Assembly (NCBI GenBank): GCA_000775715.1
Contig: JRWQ01000008.1
Span: 1-64,000, forward strand
Direction of reading: 5' to 3'
Length of the DNA stretch: 64,000 bases
From: Vibrio tubiashii
Lineage (GTDB): Bacteria > Pseudomonadota > Gammaproteobacteria > Enterobacterales > Vibrionaceae
Every line of letters starts with the position of its first letter. Within the stretch, counting starts at the first letter, position 1. The notes beneath the pieces are model-generated. The model was given only the letters and a program-made list of their open reading frames with translations, did not search any database and had not been told where the DNA came from. Below are positions 28,297 to 37,393 of the stretch, one piece after another. Made by a program: the position numbers and the translations under genes.

Positions 28297-29432
28297 GTTT
28301 CTTTGAGCTAGTTAAAGCCGAGCTCAAAGCTCTGCTAACCAACCCTGTCGTAGTACTAACTGTATTCGGTGGTGTAGTGTTTTATTCATTTCTCTATCCG
28401 CTACCCTACAGCCACCAAACACCGCGTGAACAGGAGATCAGCGTCGTCAATCTCGACAAAAGCCAAACCAGTTTCCAACTGGAGCGTATGGTCGATGCGA
28501 CACCGCAAGTTAACGTTGTTCAGCGTAATCACACAATAGAAGATGCACACCAAGCATTTTTGCGTGGCGAAATCAGCGGCGTTTTGGTGATCCCTGAGCA
28601 TTTCTACAAAGATCTTATGCTGGGTAAAAGTCCTACACTCTCTTATGCTGGTGATGCTTCTTACTTCCTCGTCTACGGAACGATTGTCGAAGGGTTGACG
28701 CAAGCAGGTGGAACATTAGCCGCACAAACCAAAGTCACCAAATTACTGATTGATGGTCAGCCGTTGTCGAAAGCAGCCAATCAATACGCACCGACCAAAC
28801 TTAACATGAAACCGACCTTCAACCCTCGCATGGGTTATGTGGATTATGTGGTTCCAGCAGTGTTTGTTTTGATTTTGCAGCAGACACTGGCAATGGCCGC
28901 TGGTTTAATGGTTGGTACACAAAAGAACGGAACCGGATACTGGAGCCATGTGTCACCAATAAAACTCATCTCTGCTCGTATCTTGGTTTTGATTGCTATC
29001 TATTACCTTCTCAGCATGTACTATTTTGGCGCTAGCTTTTCGATGCATGGCGTTAACCAATTAGCCCATGCCACCGAGCTTTTAACCCTGTTGCTGCCAT
29101 TCTTAATCGCATCATGCGCTATTGGCCTTTGGCTGGGCGCCGTAACACCAAGACGAGAGTTGGTGACCTTAGTTGTGCTGATTAGCTCAATGCCGCTTGT
29201 GTTTAGTGCAGGCTTTATTTGGCCAATTGAAGCGATCCCTACCCCAATAATTTGGCTATCAGAACTCTTCCCAAGCACCCCTGCTATTCAAGGCTTCTTA
29301 GCTCTAAACCAGATGGGGGCATCATGGCAGACGGTAGCAGGGAACTTCAGCCAGCTATGGGTGCAAAGTGCTGTTTGGCTTCTCGTCGCTTACTGGTTTG
29401 TTAAAAAACAGCTCGAAGCTAAACCGTTGTAA
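28293..29432 (+). CDS. ABC-2 type membrane permease (second)
   Basis: 379 residues with the same architecture as the preceding gene: an N-terminal helix, a periplasmic domain with SVVNLDKSQTSFQLER, and five C-terminal helices. The pair probably forms a heterodimeric transmembrane unit. It is the last gene of the set. No gene for a nucleotide-binding domain occurs in or next to the operon. Confidence 0.87.
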   Translation: MSFFELVKAELKALLTNPVVVLTVFGGVVFYSFLYPLPYSHQTPREQEISVVNLDKSQTSFQLERMVDATPQVNVVQRNHTIEDAHQAFLRGEISGVLVIPEHFYKDLMLGKSPTLSYAGDASYFLVYGTIVEGLTQAGGTLAAQTKVTKLLIDGQPLSKAANQYAPTKLNMKPTFNPRMGYVDYVVPAVFVLILQQTLAMAAGLMVGTQKNGTGYWSHVSPIKLISARILVLIAIYYLLSMYYFGASFSMHGVNQLAHATELLTLLLPFLIASCAIGLWLGAVTPRRELVTLVVLISSMPLVFSAGFIWPIEAIPTPIIWLSELFPSTPAIQGFLALNQMGASWQTVAGNFSQLWVQSAVWLLVAYWFVKKQLEAKPL

Positions 29433-29458
29433 CAGCAGTGAATGGGCCACATAGCTGA

Positions 29459-29722
29459 CTATTGTGGCCTATCCTGAGGATGGTCTCGATACCAAGCCTC
29501 AAGTAGCTCTCTGCCATAGATAACTTCAGTTTGCATATGCATATAAAACAGAAATAGAGCGATCACTAAGCAGGTCCAGTTTAGCCACCGTTGCGCTTTA
29601 ACGCGGCGAGAACTGTAGAAGGACATGCTGACCCCGACCAGCAAAAAAGGATAAGTACAAATCAATATAATCAGCCAACCAAGGTAACTTGATATTGCCA
29701 TTTCAGTCATCTGCCCCATCAT
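29459..29722 (-). CDS. Small two-helix membrane protein
   Basis: 87 residues from ATG 29722, chosen because GAAGGA lies just upstream; the frame stays open further but without a ribosome site. Two hydrophobic segments (about residues 10-34 and 47-64) joined by a basic SSRRVKAQR loop. No family recognised. It is convergent with the permease operon; GGCCACA/TGTGGCC (29445-29469) could form a shared hairpin across its stop codon. Confidence 0.55.
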   Translation of the reverse strand: MMGQMTEMAISSYLGWLIILICTYPFLLVGVSMSFYSSRRVKAQRWLNWTCLVIALFLFYMHMQTEVIYGRELLEAWYRDHPQDRPQ

Positions 29723-30006
29723 TTTTTCCTTCAACAATTTCATGGATATAGGGCGTATATTAGAGTATCTATTCAATCCCTTCGGCTTAGATAACAAGAC
29801 ATTCGAGCCACTTCAACTTGTCATGTCGGTTGCGTTGACACTGTTTCGTTATTGAACCAATTGCCTAGCCAATAGCTAATGCTCTATTGTGAATTTAGAA
29901 AAGTCGAGTCAATTGCATAAAAATTCATTCAATAGGATATTCCCTTTGTGGCTTTGATAATTTAGACTGCGACAAGTGATTGATGCATTTGATTTAAGGA
30001 AAGAAC

Positions 30007-30393
30007 ATGAGCTCAAGTAACATTCTAACTCCAGAGCTAATTGAGAGTGGCCGTGATATTCCGTTGAAAGAGCTACTGTTTGCCAAACGAGTATTGGATA
30101 ACTACTTTGCCGTAGCACAAGAAACAAGCCCTATTGAGCTACTATCAGAAATGCGCGACGCGGCGCAAGCTGTTGAATATTTTCAAACTGAAACTAACCC
30201 GTGTGAAGCTCGCAATGTCATCAGCACCATGTTTGCTGCAATTAATGCTTCAGGGTCTTTTGAAGAGTTTAAAGCGATTGCTGGTAAACCGCGCCAAGCT
30301 CTGTATGAACTGATTGAAGATCGCGCCAAACTGATTAAATATGAGCGCGACCTACTACAAACCGCAGGGTATGACATCGCTAACTTTAACTAA
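30007..30393 (+). CDS. Conserved-looking hypothetical cytoplasmic protein
   Basis: 128 residues, acidic, mainly helical, no signal or membrane segment. AAGGAAAGAAC precedes the ATG, so translation is likely. I do not recognise a domain. It stands alone, 284 bases after the previous gene start and convergent with the PAS-chemoreceptor gene. Confidence 0.7.
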   Translation: MSSSNILTPELIESGRDIPLKELLFAKRVLDNYFAVAQETSPIELLSEMRDAAQAVEYFQTETNPCEARNVISTMFAAINASGSFEEFKAIAGKPRQALYELIEDRAKLIKYERDLLQTAGYDIANFN

Positions 30394-30416
30394 ACCGTCG
30401 CTAAAATAGTATTCAG

Positions 30417-30449
30417 AAAAAGCCAGCTCTGTGGAAGTTAGGGCTGGTT
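30417..30449 (-). terminator. Possible terminator of the PAS-chemoreceptor gene
   Basis: On the minus strand CCAGC and GCTGG (30443-30447 with 30423-30427) enclose a 15-base loop that includes the stop codon, followed by CTTTTTC. A short stem with a T run, so moderate support. Confidence 0.45.
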
Positions 30450-31733
30450 AGCTGATATGTTTCTAACCGTATCAGATACATTTTCAGCACCTTCACGAAT
30501 GTCATCCATCGCAGCAGCTACTTTATTAATTTTGATATTTCCTTGTTCAGAAATGGAGGACACATCGGTCATCATGTCTGTAACTTCATTGATTAAGGTC
30601 TGATTCTGCTCTACAACTTTGACGATTTCATCAGTAGAATCCGATGTTCTGGATGCAAGTTGACGAACTTCGTCTGCAACCACAGCAAAACCTCTACCAC
30701 TATCACCGGCCCTAGCTGCCTCTATCGCCGCGTTTAGTGCTAGCAAGTTTGTTTGATCAGCTATGCCTCGAATGGTAGAGACAATTTTTTGAATATTCTG
30801 AGAGCTACTATTGAGCTGCTGTACTTTGCTTGCTGTTTCATTTGCTTTCTGAGAAACATTTAACGACACCTCAACAGCATCTGTTAACAACTGCACTCCA
30901 TTTTGCGCTGTCTGAGCTGTTTCTAGCGAAGTCGTACGTGCAATTTCTGAGGCTGCTGCGGTAGCTTGTGCTCGCTCAACTCTCTCGGTAATGTCACTAG
31001 CAAATTTTACAATTTTTATGACCTCACCAGATTCATCCTTAATCGGATTGTAGGTTGCTTCTATCCATACTCTACTGCCATTAGAATGGCGGCGCTGAAA
31101 CAATCCAGACTTAATTTCGCCTTTGTTCAACTCACTCCAGAAGTTAGGGTTTTCCTCATAAAAATCATCAAAGCAAAACATCTTATGATGTTGCCCTTTC
31201 ACTTGGTTTGCACTAAAACCAAGTGCATTAAGGAAATTTCCATTCGCTGTTAGAACAATTCCTGCAGGATCAAATTCGATTATTGCCTGAGACTTATCGA
31301 GTGCAGAAAACAAAATGTCATTGCGTTGATTGCGATAGAAGATCTCCGTAATATCCGAGGCGATTTTTGCTACACGTTCTACATTACCTTCAGAGTCATT
31401 GATCGGGAAATAGGTCGCCTCAAGAATGACTGTTTCACCCTGTTTATTTTTCCTTTCAAACGTCCCTTCTTTAGTTTTTCCTCGTGCTAGGTCTTGCCAG
31501 AAACTTTTATAGTCAGACGAATTGGTGTAGCTTTCATCGCAAAAAATTTTATGGTGCTTCCCTTTAACTTCATCCAAGACAAATCCCACTACGTTTAAAA
31601 ATAGCGAGCTGGCATCCTTAATAATTCCATCGGGCGTAAACTCAATCCAAGCAACATTTTTTTTAATCGCTGCATATATATGATCAGCATGGCTTGATGT
31701 CGGAGCAGGTTGTTTGTTCTTAGAAAAAAACAT
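30438..31733 (-). CDS. Soluble PAS-PAS chemoreceptor (BdlA-like)
   Basis: 431 residues without membrane helix or HAMP. Two PAS domains (about residues 15-135 and 140-255), each with the phrase VKGxHHKxFC and followed by a SDIT linker, then a methyl-accepting signalling domain (about 265-425) with the tip [35 protein letters not shown]. This order matches BdlA, which controls biofilm dispersal in Pseudomonas, and related cytoplasmic receptors. The PAS cysteine and histidines could bind haem or a redox ligand (inference). Confidence 0.88.
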   Translation of the reverse strand: MFFSKNKQPAPTSSHADHIYAAIKKNVAWIEFTPDGIIKDASSLFLNVVGFVLDEVKGKHHKIFCDESYTNSSDYKSFWQDLARGKTKEGTFERKNKQGETVILEATYFPINDSEGNVERVAKIASDITEIFYRNQRNDILFSALDKSQAIIEFDPAGIVLTANGNFLNALGFSANQVKGQHHKMFCFDDFYEENPNFWSELNKGEIKSGLFQRRHSNGSRVWIEATYNPIKDESGEVIKIVKFASDITERVERAQATAAASEIARTTSLETAQTAQNGVQLLTDAVEVSLNVSQKANETASKVQQLNSSSQNIQKIVSTIRGIADQTNLLALNAAIEAARAGDSGRGFAVVADEVRQLASRTSDSTDEIVKVVEQNQTLINEVTDMMTDVSSISEQGNIKINKVAAAMDDIREGAENVSDTVRNISANQP

Positions 31734-31849
31734 ATTGCGGCCTTTAATTGTCGTTAGTTGGCGCTTAATTAATAAGTGTAGATTACAGATGAACGTACAC
31801 GCGTTATAGTACCAAGGTTCATCTCCTGGATGTTAGAACTAGTTAGACT

Positions 31850-32260
31850 TTAATAGCCTCTGCGCTTCCAAAACTCGCCCTCATCACGGGCAAGTACATC
31901 GAAAGTTTTATCTGCGATGATGTTGTCATTCATTAGAATGGTCATACGCCACTTACCTATATTTGATTCAAAACCATCGATAGGATCGAGAAGTTGGATG
32001 GTATCACCAAGGTAAAAGTCCCAGTCATTACTACCAACATGTAGATCACCAGTAAACGGTTCTAGTGTCTGGCCTTTCTTACCTTTAACTCCCGGATGAG
32101 CGATACAGAACTCGATCAACTCACCTTTGGCCTTCTTGATATTAACGATGAAGCCAAACTCGATCTCTTCGTCTGCAGGAACTTTAGTCGTGAACTCTTG
32201 AATCTTGGGTAACTGCTTAGAGCGAGAGTCCCACTCTTTATAAATTCCATAGGAAGTCAT
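31850..32260 (-). CDS. DUF3859-like protein
   Basis: 136 residues from ATG 32260, two bases after the stop of the P-loop kinase gene; a GTG at 32296 would overlap that gene instead. A predominantly beta protein with no signal peptide. The sequence (TSYGIYKEWDSRSKQLPKI at the start, WRMTILMNDNIIADKTFDV near the end) resembles DUF3859. Function unknown; tight spacing suggests co-translation with the upstream kinase-like gene. Confidence 0.7.
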   Translation of the reverse strand: MTSYGIYKEWDSRSKQLPKIQEFTTKVPADEEIEFGFIVNIKKAKGELIEFCIAHPGVKGKKGQTLEPFTGDLHVGSNDWDFYLGDTIQLLDPIDGFESNIGKWRMTILMNDNIIADKTFDVLARDEGEFWKRRGY

Positions 32261-32262
32261 TT

Positions 32263-32658
32263 CTACAACTGGGGAACGCTTTGCCACTCTTGCCACCGTT
32301 TTTTCATTAGTTGGATTGTTTGTGTTGAAACGCCATGAACACTGCCATAACTATTGTGACACTCGATCACCTCAAACGTGGCACCAAAGCGTTTGGCCAA
32401 CTTAAGATAGGGAATAATCTCCCATCGTTGGATGAATGTGTTCGACACCACCACATTTTCTCCTTTGGCAAGTGCCAGTTCAGTCTTTGCCCTGCACCAC
32501 TGGTGTGCATCTGTAATTTTCTTAGCGTCGTATACGTATTCGCCTGAACCATCAACGAAAAACATATCCGCTTCATAGTGTTGCGCTGAAATAGTTTTCG
32601 CCAACGTGCTCTTTCCAGAGCCTGGAAGCCCACGGATTAGGGTTAGTTTTAAGTTCAT
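32263..32658 (-). CDS. P-loop kinase-like ATPase
   Basis: 131 residues. A Walker A motif GLPGSGKST (residues 9-17) opens the protein. DMFFVDGSG and VVVSNTFIQRWE follow as in small polynucleotide-kinase/NEDD4BP2-like P-loop proteins. The substrate is unknown. First gene of a two-gene unit with the DUF3859-like gene. Confidence 0.83.
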   Translation of the reverse strand: MNLKLTLIRGLPGSGKSTLAKTISAQHYEADMFFVDGSGEYVYDAKKITDAHQWCRAKTELALAKGENVVVSNTFIQRWEIIPYLKLAKRFGATFEVIECHNSYGSVHGVSTQTIQLMKKRWQEWQSVPQL

Positions 32659-32719
32659 AAGCGATACAAAGTGTGGATTTCGCCACGAATATTAATATAG
32701 ATTGATGCAAATTGGCTAT

Positions 32720-32764
32720 CGACATCTCATTCTGATTGAGTTAAGTTTGGAAGTATAGACGTCC
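32720..32764. promoter_or_regulatory. Possible MetJ boxes upstream of metA
   Basis: CGACATCT (32720-32727) and AGACGTCC (32757-32764) each match the 8-bp Met box AGACGTCT at six or seven positions. They are not adjacent as real tandem Met boxes usually are, so support is weak. The second lies 25 bases before the metA start. Confidence 0.3.
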
Positions 32765-32788
32765 ACAATAACGCTTAGGGAGCAAGCT

Positions 32789-33730
32789 GTGCCGATTAAG
32801 ATCCCCGATCAACTACCCGCATCTGACGTATTACGAACCGAGAACATCTTTGTGATGCCTGAGTCTCGTGCTTCTACACAGGAAATTCGTCCGCTTAAGG
32901 TACTGATCCTCAATCTTATGCCGAAAAAAATTGAGACGGAAACTCAGTTCTTAAGACTGTTGTCAAATAGCCCACTTCAAGTAGACATTGAGCTATTACG
33001 CATTGATGACAGACCAAGCAAAAACACGCCAACTGAGCACTTGGACAACTTCTATCGCCAATTTGAGATGGTTAAAGAGCGCAATTTCGATGGACTCATC
33101 ATCACCGGCGCACCACTCGGCTTAGTTCAGTTTGAAGATGTCATCTATTGGGAACATCTACAAACCATCATGAATTGGGCAAACGAGCACGTCACCTCAA
33201 CACTTTATGTCTGTTGGGCAGCGCAAGCTGGGTTAAAACTACTTTACGATTTGCCTAAACGTACGCGTAAAGAGAAGTTATCTGGTGTCTATCATCATAA
33301 AATCCACCAGCCATATCACCCGGTATTACGTGGTTTTGATGACACCTTCTTGGCTCCTCACTCGCGCTACGCCGACTTCTCACCCGAGTATCTAGAAGAG
33401 CATACAGACCTTGATATCCTTGCCACCTCGGATGTTGCAGGCGTCTACTTGGCGGCGACCAAAGATAAGCGAAATGTGTTTGTTACTGGTCACCCAGAGT
33501 ACGACTCGCATACTCTGCATAACGAGTACATTCGTGATCTCGGTGAAGGCATGGAGCCTGCGATTCCAGTCAACTACTACCCGAACAATAATCCAGATAA
33601 TGCACCTTGTGCGAGTTGGCGTAGTCACGGGCACTTGCTGTTCTTAAACTGGCTAAACTACTGCGTTTACCAGCAAACGCCATACGACTTGGAGCACTTC
33701 AGCGAAGCCAACTTCACCAAAGACGACTAA
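32789..33730 (+). CDS. metA: Homoserine O-succinyltransferase MetA
   Basis: 313 residues starting at GTG 32789 with TTAGGGAG upstream. It acylates homoserine, the first committed step of methionine synthesis. Catalytic cysteine is C142 in VCWAAQAG; the histidine is in TGHPEYD. Residue 111 is glycine (APLGLVQFE), which in this family goes with succinyl-CoA rather than acetyl-CoA use. Single gene, followed by a hairpin. Confidence 0.96.
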   Translation: MPIKIPDQLPASDVLRTENIFVMPESRASTQEIRPLKVLILNLMPKKIETETQFLRLLSNSPLQVDIELLRIDDRPSKNTPTEHLDNFYRQFEMVKERNFDGLIITGAPLGLVQFEDVIYWEHLQTIMNWANEHVTSTLYVCWAAQAGLKLLYDLPKRTRKEKLSGVYHHKIHQPYHPVLRGFDDTFLAPHSRYADFSPEYLEEHTDLDILATSDVAGVYLAATKDKRNVFVTGHPEYDSHTLHNEYIRDLGEGMEPAIPVNYYPNNNPDNAPCASWRSHGHLLFLNWLNYCVYQQTPYDLEHFSEANFTKDD

Positions 33731-33752
33731 TTCAAAAAGTCTTAGAGCATTA

Positions 33753-33781
33753 GAGGGATGGAGTTTTACGCTCTATCCCTC
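33753..33781 (+). terminator. Probable terminator of metA
   Basis: GAGGGATGGAG pairs with CTCTATCCCTC (11 bp with one G-T pair, 7-base loop). A weak T-rich tail (ACTCTTTC) follows. Confidence 0.6.
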
Positions 33782-33915
33782 ACTCTTTCATTCCAATACC
33801 AACTGTTCTGTTACAACAAAACCTCAAGCTTACCTCAAGCTAATCGCCTGCCCCTCTTCTTCTGCTACCAAGTACGCTATAAGTTTTGCACCGTTCCAGA
33901 AACTCGTGACTCACT

Positions 33916-34593
33916 ATGCACAGATGCTTACTGTTACTCACTCTGCTAATGTCTGGCTGCATCACAGACGTTCATTTGTCGGGTGAACCTAAATCAGATC
34001 AACGCCAACGCGCTGAAGCTCGCGTTAACTTAGCAATCCGCTACATGGAACAAGGTAATATGGTCAAAGCGCGTGAAAATCTAGAACAGGCCATTGAACA
34101 CGATCCTAACTACTACCGGGCACAGCTTTCACTGGCTCACTATTATGAGCGAGTTGAAGAGTACGGCTTAGCTGACCGTTATTATCGCTTAGCCTTACAA
34201 CAAGCGCCTAACAAAGGTACTGTCCTCAACAACTATGGAGCCTATTTGTGTAAGCGCGGAGAGTTCGAAGCAGCGGATCACTACTTCAACCAAGCAATAG
34301 AGAAACAAGGCTACTACCTGACTTCGGCGAGCTATGAAAACGCCGCACTGTGTGCAGTCAAGGCCAAAGCTCCTGACAAAGCGATAGCATACTTTAAACG
34401 TGCGCTCGACTATGAACCGTATCGACCTCGATCAATGCTTTCGTTAGCCAAGTTAGAGCTTCAAATAGGCAAATATGATGATGCGAGAAATAGACTTCTA
34501 TTGTTTCAAAATAGATATGGCAAGCAGAAGGTTGCTTTACTACTGATTGATGAGCTAGAAAGCAAAGCAACTGAAAAGGGCAACTCGCCCTAG
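33916..34593 (+). CDS. PilF/PilW-like TPR lipoprotein
   Basis: 225 residues. A short signal peptide ends in the lipobox LMSGC (cysteine at residue 15). Tetratricopeptide repeats follow (about 35-200). Architecture and length match PilF/PilW, the outer-membrane pilotin for type IV pilus secretins, and also TadD. There are no pilus genes nearby, and it is not beside rlmN where the main vibrio pilF normally lies, so it may be a paralogue. It overlaps the next opposite-strand gene by four bases. Confidence 0.8.
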   Translation: MHRCLLLLTLLMSGCITDVHLSGEPKSDQRQRAEARVNLAIRYMEQGNMVKARENLEQAIEHDPNYYRAQLSLAHYYERVEEYGLADRYYRLALQQAPNKGTVLNNYGAYLCKRGEFEAADHYFNQAIEKQGYYLTSASYENAALCAVKAKAPDKAIAYFKRALDYEPYRPRSMLSLAKLELQIGKYDDARNRLLLFQNRYGKQKVALLLIDELESKATEKGNSP

Positions 34594-34781
34594 CGTTTGC
34601 GCTTGGAGTGATGAATGCTTCGCCTATGCTTTACTCGCGAGGCGCGTTGGATCTTTTGATACTCTTTATACAAGATATAGACAAACCCAAACAGCCCCAT
34701 AATAAACAGGGCTGCGAACAAGAACAGAAAACTGTCGCAAATCCACGCAGGTTCACAGGGCATATAAATCTCAAACTCCAT
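34590..34781 (-). CDS. Small single-helix membrane protein
   Basis: 63 residues. GGGAGGG just upstream of the ATG is a strong ribosome site. One hydrophobic helix (about residues 17-40) is followed by a very basic tail (KHRRSIHHSKRKR). Two cysteines lie before the helix. No family recognised. It lies downstream of rlmF on the same strand end, 36 bases from it. Confidence 0.65.
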   Translation of the reverse strand: MEFEIYMPCEPAWICDSFLFLFAALFIMGLFGFVYILYKEYQKIQRASRVKHRRSIHHSKRKR

Positions 34782-34817
34782 ATACCCTCCCGATTAGACT
34801 TGATTCTAAACTTAGTA

Positions 34818-35873
34818 TTAGCTTTTTAGTTTAAGCCACTTTGCACGCTCGCCTTCCGTGTTGAATGTCCAGGCTATAAATCGACTGATCTTTTGCCCTT
34901 GGCTCATCTCGACGATACAAACTTCTTTCGCGCCCGCTTTCTGCAAGTTTTTACGCATCCAACGGACATTATCTTTCTTCGAAATTAGAGTTGAAAACCA
35001 CAACACCTGCTGAGCAAAATCACGACTCTCAAATGCCATATTCTTGATGAAAGCAGCTTCACCACCTGGACACCACAACTCAGCTTTTTGCCCTCCAAAG
35101 TTAAGTATAGTTGAGGGGTTAGCTTTGTTGTTAATTGGCGCCTGACCGCGTTTGCCACGATTGGCCGACAAGTTGTTAATTTTACGCTCAGTGCCCTGCT
35201 GCGCCTCTTCTAGCGACTTGTGAAACGGAGGGTTGCAGGTAGTCACATCATAAAACTCGTTTGGTTGAATGATGCCTTTAAAGAAGTGACGACTATCAGG
35301 CTGAAAACGAGCTTCAACTCGGCCATTCAATGCTGAGTTGCCCTGAGCAATGTGATTGGCGTTATCTACCGAAACTTGGTCGACATCCGAGCCGAGGTAG
35401 TTCCAACCATATTGAGTCGCCCCAACAATAGGATATATACAGTTCGCCCCGATACCGACATCGAGTGCTCGTACTTGATTATGTTTAAAGCCTTTGCGCC
35501 CATCGCTCAACAAGTCAGCCAAACGATGGATATAATCTGCGCGCCCAGGAATTGGCGGGCACAAATAGCCTTCAGGGATGTCCCACTCGGTCACATCGTA
35601 ATGGTGAGCAAGCAGAGCTTTATTGAGTAACTTAACCGCCACAGGATCAGAGAAGTTAATACTCGGCTCGCCCTTAGGATTCTTCACCACATGAGTTTTC
35701 AACTCAGGCAGCACCTTTGTTAGCTGGGCAAAGTCGTATCGACCTTGGTGCAAGTTACGCTTATGCAGCCCTTTTGCACCTTTAAGGTTGACGACTTTCA
35801 TCTCGCTAGCTTTCACATCTTTTTTGCTATCCGCTTTGCTTGTCTGAGAGGTTTTGTTTGCGCGAGTCATCAT
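34818..35873 (-). CDS. rlmF: 23S rRNA m6A1618 methyltransferase RlmF
   Basis: 351 residues with a lysine-rich N-terminal tail (1-40). The SAM-binding region has [13 protein letters not shown] and the catalytic NPPF motif (TCNPPFHKS) of N6-adenine methyltransferases. RlmF methylates A1618 of 23S rRNA. Two ATG codons lie in tandem at 35873 and 35870, directly after the stop of the upstream peptidase gene. Confidence 0.95.
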   Translation of the reverse strand: MMTRANKTSQTSKADSKKDVKASEMKVVNLKGAKGLHKRNLHQGRYDFAQLTKVLPELKTHVVKNPKGEPSINFSDPVAVKLLNKALLAHHYDVTEWDIPEGYLCPPIPGRADYIHRLADLLSDGRKGFKHNQVRALDVGIGANCIYPIVGATQYGWNYLGSDVDQVSVDNANHIAQGNSALNGRVEARFQPDSRHFFKGIIQPNEFYDVTTCNPPFHKSLEEAQQGTERKINNLSANRGKRGQAPINNKANPSTILNFGGQKAELWCPGGEAAFIKNMAFESRDFAQQVLWFSTLISKKDNVRWMRKNLQKAGAKEVCIVEMSQGQKISRFIAWTFNTEGERAKWLKLKS

Positions 35874-35874
35874 T

Positions 35875-36387
35875 CTATTTTTGCTTCTCGGTTTCTAGGT
35901 AGATCATAAACAGACGAGCATCTAACTCGAGTTGGTGATAGTCCGGCTCCATATGACAACATAGCTGATAAAAGGCTTTGTTGTGCTCTTTCTCTTTCAA
36001 GTGAGCCAGTTCATGCACAACCAACATTTTCAGCAGAGGTTCAGGGGCGTTTTTAAACACACTCGCAATGCGAATCTCATTCTTCGATTTGATTTTTCCG
36101 CCGTGCACTTTGGCTACGTAAGAGTGTAAACCCAAAGCATTATTGATGAGATGAATCTTGTTGTCGTAGATGACCTTACTCAGTGGCGAGGTCTTCTTCA
36201 TATAACGATTCTTTAGCGCCACCGTATACTCAAACAGAGCCTTCTCACTTTTTATGGTGTGATTCTCTGGATAGCGCTGTTTAAACCAAGCGGCTAAACG
36301 GCCAGACTCTACCAACTGCGTTACAGGGGTAACAATGTGTTCTGGATAACCTTGGATATTACGAAGTGCAGGATTCATTTTGTTCAT
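35875..36387 (-). CDS. YgjP-like zinc metallopeptidase
   Basis: 170 residues from ATG 36387, chosen for AAGGCG upstream; ATG 36402 is possible. The zinc-binding [12 protein letters not shown] (HExxH with a third His) marks a YgjP/DUF45-type metallopeptidase. Substrate unknown. It is directly followed by rlmF with one base between stop and start, so they are co-transcribed. Confidence 0.85.
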   Translation of the reverse strand: MNKMNPALRNIQGYPEHIVTPVTQLVESGRLAAWFKQRYPENHTIKSEKALFEYTVALKNRYMKKTSPLSKVIYDNKIHLINNALGLHSYVAKVHGGKIKSKNEIRIASVFKNAPEPLLKMLVVHELAHLKEKEHNKAFYQLCCHMEPDYHQLELDARLFMIYLETEKQK

Positions 36388-36492
36388 CGTCGCCTTGAGC
36401 ATCAACAAAGGGGCACAAGTCTACTCTATTCACACTTGCCATTCACGGCCTTTTCATTAAACTCTGCGGCTAAACCAGAGTAGGAACAGACC

Positions 36493-36723
36493 ATGAAACG
36501 ACTTGTACTGTATGTAAAAGACAAATGCCCACACTGTAAAGACGCGCAGCGTTACCTAGATTCTAAGGGCTATAAGTACAGATTAACTAACGCAAAAATG
36601 CAGCGTGGTCGAAAAGAGCTAGATGCAATTGGCGCCCGCTCCCTACCGGTGTTGAAGATCGGTGACCGCATTATGATTGGCTGGAACCCAAACAACTTCG
36701 AAAAGATGTATAACTCTAAATAA
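36493..36723 (+). CDS. Glutaredoxin-like protein
   Basis: 76 residues with the active site CPHC at residues 12-15 and the cis-proline loop ARSLPVLKIG. AGGA precedes the ATG. Glutaredoxins reduce disulfides with glutathione. It is shorter than classical glutaredoxin 1 but close to GrxC/NrdH size. It ends one base before rof on the opposite strand. Confidence 0.88.
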   Translation: MKRLVLYVKDKCPHCKDAQRYLDSKGYKYRLTNAKMQRGRKELDAIGARSLPVLKIGDRIMIGWNPNNFEKMYNSK

Positions 36724-36969
36724 CTAACCAAACTGCTTGGTTTTGAAGTGAGGGTTGTCCACTAGCACTTCGAGTTCATGAAGATCATCGAGCAGGACCA
36801 TGTGCTCGAGTCCGTTCATACTGACTTTAATGCACTCTTGCTTGTCTGCATTGCGTGCCGTGTCGAGTGCATTACCTTCCACATAGACACCAGATTTGAG
36901 ATGTAGCCTGACCGGATAATGGTACAAACAAGCAATTTCAATATAGTCGTAGTCATTACAGCTAATCAT
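36724..36969 (-). CDS. rof: Rho-binding antiterminator Rof family protein
   Basis: 81 residues from ATG 36969 (AGAGGG upstream); the GTG at 36972 is less likely. The Sm-like barrel sequence with CNDYDYIEIACLYHYPVRLHLKSG matches the Rof/YaeO family, which binds Rho and blocks its RNA binding, lowering Rho-dependent termination. Single gene. Confidence 0.85.
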   Translation of the reverse strand: MISCNDYDYIEIACLYHYPVRLHLKSGVYVEGNALDTARNADKQECIKVSMNGLEHMVLLDDLHELEVLVDNPHFKTKQFG

Positions 36970-36997
36970 CACATCCCTCTGTCATGTCTGTTTGCAG

Positions 36998-37366
36998 CTA
37001 CAAATGCACTGCCTCTATTTTGTTTCCGTCAAGGTCACGTACAAACGCCGCATAGTAAGTTTCGCCATACTCTGGCCTTGGGCCAGGTTTCCCTTCACAT
37101 ACCCCGCCTTGATCAATGGCCACTCGATAAAACTCGTCTACCGCAAGTTGGCTTGGAGCGTTAAATGCTATGTGGGTTCCATTACCCGCAGTGGCCTTGT
37201 TTTCGGTTGGTAAACCGACCCAAAACTCAAAATTATCGCCATAGCTAGCCGCAATATCTTCAATGTAATGCGCCCTTTTAACACCCAAAGTGGCAAACAC
37301 TTTGTCATAAAACTCTACAGCCAGTTTTACGTTAGATGTCCCTACAGAAACATGGTTCAACAGCAT
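36998..37366 (-). CDS. VOC-family (glyoxalase-like) protein
   Basis: 122 residues with the paired beta-alpha-beta-beta-beta modules of the vicinal oxygen chelate fold. HVSVGTS near the N-terminus and FVRDLDGNKIEAVHL at the end provide the usual metal-ligand His and Glu. Substrate not predictable. Confidence 0.9.
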   Translation of the reverse strand: MLLNHVSVGTSNVKLAVEFYDKVFATLGVKRAHYIEDIAASYGDNFEFWVGLPTENKATAGNGTHIAFNAPSQLAVDEFYRVAIDQGGVCEGKPGPRPEYGETYYAAFVRDLDGNKIEAVHL

Positions 37367-37393
37367 GTAACCTATCCTTCAAAGTCGTTAAAG

